Assembly: GCA_021817655.1 (NCBI GenBank)
Contig: JAKAGE010000009.1
Location: forward strand, 1 to 19,968
Reading direction: 5' to 3'
Length of the DNA stretch: 19,968 nt
Origin: a bacterium
Lineage (GTDB): Bacteria > Patescibacteriota > Minisyncoccia > UBA6257 > 2-01-FULL-56-20
Shown here: piece after piece, positions 7,198 through 12,736 of the stretch
Position numbering within the stretch: position 1 is the stretch's first letter
Layout: each line of letters starts with the position of its first letter
Position numbers and translations under genes: made by a program
The notes under the pieces: generated by a model
What the model was told of the DNA's origin: nothing
Seen by the model: the letters and a program-made list of their open reading frames with translations, nothing else
The model's database searches: none

Positions 7198-8132
7198 TTA
7201 GTGCTTGCGCCCACGAGTGCGAGTGCCCGGCGATTCAGTTCGTCCACCATGTCCCGATCGATGCCCATCGCGGCAAGATAAGCGAGTTCGGCGCTCATGG
7301 TCGTTTGGAAAATACCGGGATTGTCCGATCCAAACAGAACAGGGACGCCTTGTGCTACGAATTGCTTCAAGGGATGTCGTGCGGGATCAATCAGCGCACG
7401 TGTTTTCAAGTTGGAAATGGGGGATGACTCGAGAACAATGCCATTATCGGCGAACGCTCGTACCGCATCGGCATCTGCGGCGACGGCATGGGCGATCCTC
7501 GCGGGGTGCAGGGCGATCGCCTGCTTCAGTGAAGAGGAAAGCTCCGGGTATTCGCCGGCATGGATGCTTGTCGGAGCTCCCGCGGCGATGAGGCGAGAAA
7601 ATTCATCGGTGAAGCTCGAGGTCGGGAACGCTCTCTCGTCGCCGTTCAGGTCGATGGATATCCGCGCGTCTTCCGGCGTGGCGTCGAACGCGTCTTTTAC
7701 GGCCGCGGCAGACGCAGGTCCGTCTTTGCGATTAACGCCGAACTTCGCCTTGCCGGCGATTCCAAGCGTGTTGCCGTAGGCGAATGCTTCGCTTATGGAA
7801 TCGGCGATGGCTCGCGGGGACATTCCGCGCCGCACCATGCCCGCGGCATTCACCGTCACCTCGAGGTATATGACGCCGTCGTCGGCTTCGTGAGCGAGAA
7901 TTGTTTTTATTCCCTCCAAAAGGCCTAGGCGGGTCGAGGTGACCTCCTTCGCGGCGGCCCATATGGCAGGATCATAGAAATCCATATGCTTCTCCAGCGG
8001 CTCGAAAGGAGAAATGTCCACTTCCGCGATTTTTGCGATGCGCCGCAGATCGCGTGGCGACAGCGCCCCTGTGATGTGCAGGTGGCAATTCGCTTTTTTG
8101 AGCGACTTGAAATGTTTCAGGTCCGCGTCCAT
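7194..8132 (-). CDS. Adenosine deaminase-family metal-dependent deaminase
   Basis: 312 aa, TIM-barrel amidohydrolase of the ADA/AMP-deaminase family (Zn2+-dependent hydrolytic removal of the 6-amino group of adenine nucleosides or related bases). Visible in order: HLHITG (H17, H19 metal ligands), a YLEVTVN strand, SIHAGE (H191 and the catalytic Glu E194), RIAHAV (for the usual RIGHG), SPISN, and GSDNPGIF (D270 metal ligand). N271 replaces the second Asp of the classical DDP, which contacts the purine ring, so substrate preference may differ from true adenosine deaminase. The Gly-lacking IAHAV also departs from RIGHG. It is the first gene of an operon with the APH-type kinase. The 100-bp divergent spacer to the P-loop gene has a palindrome at 8149-8158. 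Confidence 0.85.
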   Translation of the reverse strand: MDADLKHFKSLKKANCHLHITGALSPRDLRRIAKIAEVDISPFEPLEKHMDFYDPAIWAAAKEVTSTRLGLLEGIKTILAHEADDGVIYLEVTVNAAGMVRRGMSPRAIADSISEAFAYGNTLGIAGKAKFGVNRKDGPASAAAVKDAFDATPEDARISIDLNGDERAFPTSSFTDEFSRLIAAGAPTSIHAGEYPELSSSLKQAIALHPARIAHAVAADADAVRAFADNGIVLESSPISNLKTRALIDPARHPLKQFVAQGVPVLFGSDNPGIFQTTMSAELAYLAAMGIDRDMVDELNRRALALVGASTN

Positions 8133-8148
8133 AAAAATAAATCGACCG

Positions 8149-8158
8149 CGCGTACGCG
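8149..8158. promoter_or_regulatory. 10-bp palindrome CGCGTACGCG in divergent promoter region
   Basis: A perfect palindrome between the deaminase gene (starts 8132, minus) and the P-loop gene (starts 8233, plus). TTGACA at 8166-8171 could be a -35 for the plus-strand gene, but no good -10 follows at 17 bp. An operator role is a guess. Confidence 0.25.
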
Positions 8159-8232
8159 ATTAATATTGACATTTTTATTAAAATAATGCAAGATTTTTCC
8201 AGAAATATTAAAAAACGAAAGCGAGGTTCCAG

Positions 8233-9384
8233 GTGAAAATCGTATCCATCAACGGAAGTGACGGCATCGGCAAAACCCAGCAAATCAGCCTTTTGCGGGG
8301 CGGCGGTGGACTTCATTTCACCGGACGCCTCGTCGACTACAGCAACAGATGGCCAAAGTTCAACCCCATCGAGGAATTCGGGTGGTGGTTCAAGGAGACG
8401 CCTTTTCCCGAGATTGCTTCGATAGTTATCGAGTCGATCAAGGCGAGGCATTCCGCTCGCAACCCAGAATTGGTCAACGTCGATGATCGCGGCACGCGCA
8501 TGTTCAAGGCAGTGCTCGCGGCCACCTTGCTCATCCGCGAGCAGGGAGAAGTCGATCGAGTAATCGAAAGGATCGACGGTCTTTTCGCGAAAGAACTCGC
8601 CGATTACCCCCAAGAAGAAGAGATCTTGCTCAAGGCGAATCCCGAATACCGCGCCAAGATCAAGCCCATTCTCCAGATCGTCGACCCGCGCAGCCATAAA
8701 TATCTTGCGTGGCAAAACGAGATGTACGCCGAATACCAGACATGGCTGTCTCATTTCATGAATCACTACTTACCGACAGGCAGCGTCTCGCAGGTGGTTC
8801 ATGTGGACAGCTGTATTCTCGACACGCAAAACGAAATCAGAAGGGGGATCAACGCCCTCTTCGAAACCCGCTTGCCGGCCCTGTGCGGAACGCTGAAGAA
8901 GCTTGTGGCGTTCGGCGGGCTGAGCGAATGCGGCAAAAGCAGTTTCGCGGACGGCTTGAGTCGGCGCTGCGGCTATTATCGGCTCAAGATAAAGTATTTC
9001 GAAGCAGCCGTGAAAGCGCAGGATCTCCCTTCTCATCCTGGCACTATCGGGCGAGAGTTGCTCAATTTCTTGAACGACCACAAGCATGTGGAGCTTGCGT
9101 CGATCGAGAGTATTCACAGTCCCGACCTTCCTGCTTATCTGAAATTGCTCTTCGGGCAGAGGTTCAAAACGGTATATCTCGACACCCCGGAATCCATCCG
9201 AGCGAGAAGGACGGCGGACGGGCACGGCATATCTTTGGACGAGGCTGTCTCGCGGACAAAAGAAAAGGATGCGGTAAAGATCTCGCGCGGCGCGGATCGC
9301 GTGCGGGATATTGCCGACATCGTGTTCAGCAATGAATCAGACGGCTTTGATGATGCATTTCAGCGCTTCATCGACCAGCTGTAG
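8233..9384 (+). CDS. Double P-loop NTPase (two kinase-like domains in one chain)
   Basis: 383 aa with two Walker A motifs: GSDGIGKT at residues 8-15, right at the N-terminus as in thymidylate/deoxynucleoside kinases, and GLSECGKS at 229-236, after a linker near 215-225. The first domain contains a helical middle (about 95-190) and ends in VVHVDSCILDTQNEI. The second contains KTVYLDTPESIRARR...R, like the lid/phosphate-binding arginines of nucleoside-monophosphate or dephospho-CoA-type kinases, and ends with a helical tail. Start: GTG 8233 with GAGG (8223-8226) 6 nt upstream. It is transcribed away from the deaminase-kinase operon and ends at a strong terminator. I do not recognise a named family; nucleotide or nucleoside phosphorylation is inferred from the folds and the nucleotide-related neighbours. 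Confidence 0.7.
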   Translation: MKIVSINGSDGIGKTQQISLLRGGGGLHFTGRLVDYSNRWPKFNPIEEFGWWFKETPFPEIASIVIESIKARHSARNPELVNVDDRGTRMFKAVLAATLLIREQGEVDRVIERIDGLFAKELADYPQEEEILLKANPEYRAKIKPILQIVDPRSHKYLAWQNEMYAEYQTWLSHFMNHYLPTGSVSQVVHVDSCILDTQNEIRRGINALFETRLPALCGTLKKLVAFGGLSECGKSSFADGLSRRCGYYRLKIKYFEAAVKAQDLPSHPGTIGRELLNFLNDHKHVELASIESIHSPDLPAYLKLLFGQRFKTVYLDTPESIRARRTADGHGISLDEAVSRTKEKDAVKISRGADRVRDIADIVFSNESDGFDDAFQRFIDQL

Positions 9385-9393
9385 TGCGGTTAC

Positions 9394-9418
9394 GGGCGGT
9401 TCCTTAAAAGAGCCGCCC
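9394..9418. terminator. Hairpin 1 downstream of the P-loop gene
   Basis: GGGCGGTTC (9394-9402) pairs with GAGCCGCCC (9410-9418) over 9 bp with one G-U pair and a 7-nt loop. No T-run follows on the plus strand, so it may act as an mRNA 3' stabiliser ahead of hairpin 2. Confidence 0.45.
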
Positions 9419-9432
9419 ATTCCTATATGAAG

Positions 9433-9467
9433 AAGGGCGCCGCTCTATGGAGCGACGCCCTTTGCTT
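9433..9467. terminator. Bidirectional terminator between convergent genes
   Basis: AAGGGCGCCGCTC (9433-9445), loop TATG, GAGCGACGCCCTT (9450-9462): 12 of 13 positions pair. TTGCTTTT follows on the plus strand. It separates the P-loop gene (plus) from the Nudix gene (minus) and can serve both. Confidence 0.7.
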
Positions 9468-9475
9468 TTGCCTAG

Positions 9476-9886
9476 TTAGTAGGCGCTGATCAGCTTATCT
9501 CTTACTGTGGTCGGCTGGACGTTCTTGCCCGGCAGGCTGCGGATCGGAATCCACTGCGGGTCATACGTGCCCGATTTCATCGGATCGCGAGAGAATTCAG
9601 GTCCTTCCCCGGTTCCAACCTCGCCGCTGACGATGCGGCATCGATAGAAGTATTCGGCTTGCTCTCCCTGAGGCGAATCGAGCCGTTCCTCAGCAAAGAG
9701 ATTGCCGACAGCGACTTCCACCCCGAGCTCTTCCATGCATTCCCGCTTGAGACCTTCCTGCGGCGATGAATCGGTTTCCTCGAGGCCACCCCCGGGGAAA
9801 ACCCAGTACTCGCGATCAGGTTTGACGCGATGCATAAGAAGAATAGAATCGGTTGTGATAATGATAGCCCTAACTCTTTTCTTCAT
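9476..9886 (-). CDS. Nudix hydrolase
   Basis: 136 aa single-domain Nudix protein of the usual size. The box runs from G34 to V56: GLEETD-S-SPQEGLK-RECMEELGV. The metal-binding RExxEE (R48, E49, E52, E53) is intact, but the conserved Glu at the seventh position of the box (GX5E) is Ser40. It is preceded by RAIIITTDSILLMHR and an EYWVFPGGG strand, as in MutT-like enzymes that hydrolyse (d)NTP-type or other nucleoside diphosphate-X substrates. ATG 9886 has a textbook SD, AAGGAG (9893-9898), 6 nt away, and a promoter further upstream. It is monocistronic, with a shared terminator at its 3' end. The substrate is unknown. Confidence 0.85.
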   Translation of the reverse strand: MKKRVRAIIITTDSILLMHRVKPDREYWVFPGGGLEETDSSPQEGLKRECMEELGVEVAVGNLFAEERLDSPQGEQAEYFYRCRIVSGEVGTGEGPEFSRDPMKSGTYDPQWIPIRSLPGKNVQPTTVRDKLISAY

Positions 9887-9910
9887 AGAAAACTCCTTGT
9901 TCCTGAATAT

Positions 9911-9939
9911 AAAATATACAAAAAATTTGATATTGTAAA
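9911..9939 (-). promoter_or_regulatory. Promoter TTTACA-17-TATTTT for the Nudix gene
   Basis: On the minus strand TTTACA (9934-9939) and TATTTT (9911-9916) are 17 bp apart. The predicted start near 9904 gives a short leader with the SD at 9893-9898. Confidence 0.45.
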
Positions 9940-10012
9940 GAGATCTTGCGCGCTGAATAGTTTGCTATGAGGGTGGCATATTTGGTTGGTTAGAAGCTAG
10001 CCAATTTCGATC

Positions 10013-10102
10013 CGTCTTAAAAACGGTTCCAACATCGTCCACTAGCCCGCGCGGCGTCTTAAAGTGTCTTAAAGTGATGATAGTGAACTCCGCAGCGGAG
10101 GT
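10013..10102 (+). repeat. Dispersed repeat copy 3 (with internal tandem duplication)
   Basis: The full copy: CGTCTTAAAA, ACGGTTCCAACATCGTCCAC, TAGCCCGCGCGG, CGTCTTAAAG. A 10-bp duplication follows (TGTCTTAAAG appears again), then the tail CTCCGCAGCGGAG (10088-10100), a near-perfect palindrome around one base. It lies between the divergent Nudix gene and the membrane gene at 10166, so it is not tied to the end of an upstream plus-strand gene. Nothing else but the two promoters is seen in this 279-bp spacer. Confidence 0.8.
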
Positions 10103-10150
10103 GTGATTTAAGGGTTTTGCCCCAATCCTTCTCTTGTACCCGAGATGATC

Positions 10151-10159
10151 TGATATACT
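10151..10159 (+). promoter_or_regulatory. Extended -10 promoter TGATATACT
   Basis: TGA plus TATACT (10154-10159). ATG 10166 is 6 nt downstream, predicting a leaderless mRNA. TTGTAC (10134-10139) is only 14 bp upstream and is a poor -35. Confidence 0.55.
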
Positions 10160-10165
10160 TAAGGC

Positions 10166-10732
10166 ATGGATCCTCAACTGAAAACATTGAGCCCCGATCG
10201 AGCGTCATTGGCACGGACAAGGAAGGTTTTATTAGGTGTCGCAGTTTTGTGGATCGCCTTGGATATCGCGCTTATGATCATCGGTAGCGTTTCCCGCGTC
10301 GCATTGATTGGGAATATTGGGGTGGACTTGATCTTTTGTTCTTATGTAGGAATCCCCATTCTTTTCATTGTCTGGCTTTTTATGGGAATCAGCGAGGGAT
10401 CCAAAAAAGTGGCAGCAGAGCGATTGCCCGGCGGTGAGAAATTTAACTTAGGAGAAGTGATCATCGTGTCGGTTCTTTTCTTAGCGGGCGTCATCATCCC
10501 GGGGTTTCTCGGAAATAGCTATATTGCATCCCACCCCGGAGCCATATCCGCTCCGGGATATATTTCCATCCTCGCATTCTGGACGAATCTTGCGGCGTTT
10601 TTATTCGCAGTCGCCTTATTTCGACGCCAATCAAAATGGACCCGTGTTGCGGCCGTGATCCTCGTGATCCTTTCGGGGCTATATTTTCTTGTGCTCCTTG
10701 CCGGGTATATGTTGAGCGGGTTCGTCGGTTAA
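10166..10732 (+). CDS. Five-pass integral membrane protein, unknown function
   Basis: 188 aa with membrane segments at about residues 20-41, 52-74, 97-116, 133-152 and 160-182. A basic loop SKKVAAERLPGGEK (about 79-92) and RRQSKWTR (about 153-160) suggest cytoplasmic sides by the positive-inside rule. There is no catalytic motif and no recognised family. ATG 10166 follows the extended -10 by 6 nt. It is a single-gene unit bracketed by repeat copies 3 and 4. Confidence 0.7.
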   Translation: MDPQLKTLSPDRASLARTRKVLLGVAVLWIALDIALMIIGSVSRVALIGNIGVDLIFCSYVGIPILFIVWLFMGISEGSKKVAAERLPGGEKFNLGEVIIVSVLFLAGVIIPGFLGNSYIASHPGAISAPGYISILAFWTNLAAFLFAVALFRRQSKWTRVAAVILVILSGLYFLVLLAGYMLSGFVG

Positions 10733-10794
10733 GAGTCGTGTTGCTCGGGCATTATTTTTATTCATAGGAACCATATAAACTTCATCCCGGTTTG

Positions 10795-10847
10795 TTTTCA
10801 AAACGGTTCCAACGTCATCCACCAGCCCGCGCAAGTGTCTTAAAGTG
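10795..10847 (+). repeat. Dispersed repeat copy 4
   Basis: TTTTCAAA, then ACGGTTCCAACGTCATCCAC, CAGCCCGCGCAA and GTGTCTTAAAGTG. The CTCC-N5-GGAG tail is absent. It lies about 80 bp before the promoter of the 21-codon ORF. The minus-strand reading gives LRGLVDDVGTVLKT. Confidence 0.8.
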
Positions 10848-10902
10848 AGAACATTGAGATCTACCGTAGGTTTGATATGAGGAATCTTTGTTTGAATTCC
10901 CT

Positions 10903-10932
10903 CCTTACAATAAGGGATTTTTGAGATATAAT
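10903..10932 (+). promoter_or_regulatory. Promoter CTTACA-18-TATAAT
   Basis: A perfect TATAAT (10927-10932) with CTTACA (10903-10908) 18 bp upstream. An ATG at 10939 follows after 6 nt, which opens a 21-codon ORF rather than the long gene. Confidence 0.55.
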
Positions 10933-10938
10933 TTTTCC

Positions 10939-11004
10939 ATGAATAAAGTTGCAGCGATCGCAAAAACAAAAAAGCACCTTCGGGTATTGGATATGCTAAA
11001 ATGA
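10939..11004 (+). CDS. 21-aa leaderless small ORF overlapping the next gene
   Basis: ATG 10939 begins 6 nt after a perfect TATAAT, the same spacing as the confirmed-looking genes here. It encodes the 21-residue basic peptide MNKVAAIAKTKKHLRVLDMLK and stops at TGA 11002-11004. That stop overlaps the ATG (11001) of the membrane-anchored protein as ATGA. The geometry suggests a leader ORF that brings ribosomes to a gene lacking its own SD. It could be a regulatory leader peptide or a small protein. Its codon number is too small for a statistical coding test. Confidence 0.4.
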   Translation: MNKVAAIAKTKKHLRVLDMLK

Positions 11005-11810
11005 AACTAATGAAGTCGAGAGACGGTTTTGCTGCCGCTATCGTTCTACTGGTCGTACTCGTTGTTTTGGTGGCGGGCGGAATCTTGTGGGTGCATTATT
11101 TCTACCTGCCGCACATGGCCGCATCTTCCGAAGCTCCGGCATTCGCTTCATCGAGCACTTCCACTGCCAATACGACCGCCTCCGCAACTCCTTCTCCGGA
11201 AACCGCACAAGCGCTCCAGGCTATTCAGTATCTCCTCCAACAAAACGACACTTTCCTTAGTGATGTTCCGACCGCGCTGACGTTGAACCCTGTTGTCTCA
11301 TCGCAAAAGACCACATTCTCTCTTCCGCGCTACGGATTTTCTTTTACGGTTCCCTGGGAAGGTATCAGCAAGGAAAAGACAAACGGAACTCCTGTTGCGC
11401 TTGAACAGGTTACGTTCAACAACGGTCGAAGTTTTGTCATAATGCAAGCGCCGTCATCCGCGACTTCAACATTGGAAAAGTTCGGTTCCGTGAGTAGTAC
11501 GCTCGGAACGGAATATGGGTTGGAAAATGCTGCCCTTTACGCGACGCCCGGTGAAGTAACAAGTTCCACGCCCGGCGCGACGGCTACGCTTTTGGGCGCC
11601 CTAATTGTGTTGAAGTCGCAGTTGTGGCCGCCTGGACCGGTATATAGCTTTGATACGGGGATAGTTGAAGGATTTCAGCACGGTAATGCCTCCACTACCT
11701 CTCAGGTCGATGTCGATTTCTTCTACGGAGGGAATAAGTATAATTTGATCGTTGCAGGTACGCAGGGCGAAATAGATTCCATTCTGGAATCCATAAAGTC
11801 TATCCAGTGA
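11001..11810 (+). CDS. Membrane-anchored exported protein with Ser/Thr-rich linker
   Basis: 269 aa. A short basic N-terminus (MKLMKSRDG) precedes a strong hydrophobic segment at about 10-31. A Ser/Thr/Ala/Pro-rich linker (about 38-70) follows, then an extracytoplasmic domain of about 190 residues with many beta-type segments (TFSLPRYGFSFTVPW, QVDVDFFYGGNKYNLIVAG). The G9-F10 junction resembles a prepilin cleavage site, but the Glu expected at +5 is Ile14, so a plain signal anchor is more likely than a pilin. The start at 11001 overlaps the stop of the 21-codon ORF (ATGA). It sits between repeat copies 4 and 5. The function is unknown; the architecture is common for surface proteins in CPR genomes. 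Confidence 0.65.
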   Translation: MKLMKSRDGFAAAIVLLVVLVVLVAGGILWVHYFYLPHMAASSEAPAFASSSTSTANTTASATPSPETAQALQAIQYLLQQNDTFLSDVPTALTLNPVVSSQKTTFSLPRYGFSFTVPWEGISKEKTNGTPVALEQVTFNNGRSFVIMQAPSSATSTLEKFGSVSSTLGTEYGLENAALYATPGEVTSSTPGATATLLGALIVLKSQLWPPGPVYSFDTGIVEGFQHGNASTTSQVDVDFFYGGNKYNLIVAGTQGEIDSILESIKSIQ

Positions 11811-11822
11811 GGTTGGATAGTC

Positions 11823-11966
11823 CTATGCGAATGCTAATAGTTTCCTGATCTGCTCTTTTGCCACCACAGGATCAGGGAACGCCGTCTCCCAGTCATAGGT
11901 TTTAAATGCGTCCGCCCAAGCGCGCAGCGTCTTAAAGTGGAAATGGCGACCTCCGCAGCGAAGGTT
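11823..11966 (-). pseudogene. Gene remnant fused to dispersed repeat copy 5
   Basis: On the minus strand a 39-codon segment runs from 11939 to a TAG at 11823-11825. It starts with HFKTLRAWADAFKTYDWETA and continues FPDPVVAKEQIRKLLAFA, a protein-like C-terminus. Upstream codons give NLRCGGRHF, then a stop; no start codon is present. The first residues match the minus-strand reading of the repeat, and the plus-strand DNA at 11911-11966 is repeat-like (CCGCCCAAGCGCGCAG, CGTCTTAAAGTGG, CTCCGCAGCGAAG). So this is either the tail of a dead gene or a source copy of the repeat. Confidence 0.4.
11911..11966 (+). repeat. Dispersed repeat copy 5 (left half diverged)
   Basis: The right half is intact: GCGCGCAGCGTCTTAAAGTG, then the tail CTCCGCAGCGAAG (11951-11963). 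The left half (ACGGTTCCAAC...) is replaced by unrelated protein-like sequence on the minus strand. It lies directly upstream of the CYTH gene promoter. Confidence 0.65.
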
Positions 11967-11973
11967 GATCCTG

Positions 11974-11982
11974 TGCTATACT
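11974..11982 (+). promoter_or_regulatory. Extended -10 promoter TGCTATACT
   Basis: TGC plus TATACT (11977-11982). ATG 11992 starts 9 nt later, leaving at most a few leader bases. It abuts the tail of repeat copy 5. Confidence 0.5.
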
Positions 11983-11991
11983 CCAGACAAT

Positions 11992-12579
11992 ATGGAGATT
12001 GAATACGAGGCAAAATTTTTGAATATTAATAAAGATGACATCCGCCGTCGGCTCGCTACTGCAGGAGCGACGCTTGAGAGGCCGGAATTCCTCCAGAAAC
12101 GCATCCCATTCGATCTCCCCGGCGATCGGAAATCAAAAGATGCCTGGGTGCGCGTGCGGGACGAAGAAGGGCGGGTTACGCTGAGCTTGAAAATTGTCGA
12201 TGGCGACCGTATTGAAGATCAGCGCGAGATCATGCTGACGGTGGACAATTTTGATAACGCCGTGGCGCTTCTCGATGCAATCGGTTGTACGCGCAAATCG
12301 TATCAGGAAACGAAACGTGAACTGTGGCGCGTGGGGGATGTGGAGGTCATGATCGACGAGTGGCCATTCCTTGAACCTTTTATTGAAGTGGAAGGGCCAT
12401 CAGAATCCATCGTACGCGGCATTGCGGAGAAGCTCGGCTTCAGGTGGGAGGACGCCGTTTTCGGCGCGGTAGGGAAGCTCTATTTCATGAAATATGGGGT
12501 GTATCCCGATACCGTAAACCACATCAAGAAGATCGTATTCGATATGGAGAATCCGTTTGAGGATATCAAAAAAAACTGA
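11992..12579 (+). CDS. CYTH-domain protein (CyaB/thiamine-triphosphatase-like)
   Basis: 195 aa. The CYTH signature ExExK is at residues 4-8 (MEIEYEAKF). Alternating charged strands of the tunnel fold follow: WVRVRDEEGRVTLSLKI, DQREIMLTV, KRELWRVGDVEVMIDEW and PFIEVEGPS. These acidic and basic strands line a tunnel that binds triphosphates and divalent metal, so the usual activities are class IV adenylate cyclase, thiamine triphosphatase or inorganic triphosphatase. Which one applies here cannot be told from the sequence. The start is set at ATG 11992 because the ExExK motif begins there and the promoter's -10 lies just upstream; the frame open from 11965 overlaps that -10. A helical C-terminus follows. 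It is monocistronic, between repeat copies 5 and 6. Confidence 0.85.
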   Translation: MEIEYEAKFLNINKDDIRRRLATAGATLERPEFLQKRIPFDLPGDRKSKDAWVRVRDEEGRVTLSLKIVDGDRIEDQREIMLTVDNFDNAVALLDAIGCTRKSYQETKRELWRVGDVEVMIDEWPFLEPFIEVEGPSESIVRGIAEKLGFRWEDAVFGAVGKLYFMKYGVYPDTVNHIKKIVFDMENPFEDIKKN

Positions 12580-12613
12580 TGAGGGCCGTATGCGCCTCGT
12601 TCAGATTCTTTTT

Positions 12614-12653
12614 CAAGACGGTTCCCGCGTCATTCACCACCCCGCGCGAGCGT
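12614..12653 (+). repeat. Dispersed repeat copy 6 (degenerate)
   Basis: TCAAGACGGTTCCCGCGTCA, then TTCACCACCCCGCGCGAGCG. It aligns with the left half of the consensus with several substitutions, and the minus strand reads RGVVNDAGTVLKK. The second CTTAAAGTG module is lost. It lies between the CYTH gene and the P-type ATPase gene, at the edge of the GC-rich region. The rest of this 157-bp spacer shows only a weak -10 (TATCAT, 12722-12727). Confidence 0.55.
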
Positions 12654-12736
12654 TATTTTGTCGGAATGGGGCATTCCCCGTGCCGGATGATTTTGCCATT
12701 TGAAAAAATACGGGGGAGGGGTATCATGGAATCTAT

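Noticed and set aside
9965..10177. Minus-strand ORF of 70 codons across repeat copy 3
   Set aside because: It runs over the start of the plus-strand membrane gene, and the 10-bp duplication in the repeat shifts its frame relative to other copies.
10679..10969. Minus-strand ORF of 96 codons across repeat copy 4
   Set aside because: It overlaps the end of the membrane gene and a perfect plus-strand promoter; only the short repeat-derived part resembles the other copies, and flanking residues do not.
11830..11885. Inverted repeat TTTCCTGATC...GATCAGGGAA as a terminator of the surface-protein gene
   Set aside because: The loop is about 18-20 nt and no T-run follows; it lies inside the minus-strand protein-like remnant.
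2853..12653. Repeat family as a CRISPR array
   Set aside because: Copies are separated by whole genes and are imperfect; there are no regular spacers and no cas genes.
2853..12653. Repeat family as integron attC sites
   Set aside because: No GTTRRRY/RYYYAAC core pair and no long imperfect palindrome across the repeat; the two CTTAAA modules are direct, not inverted, repeats, and no integrase is in the window. A cassette-like function is kept only as one option in the finding.
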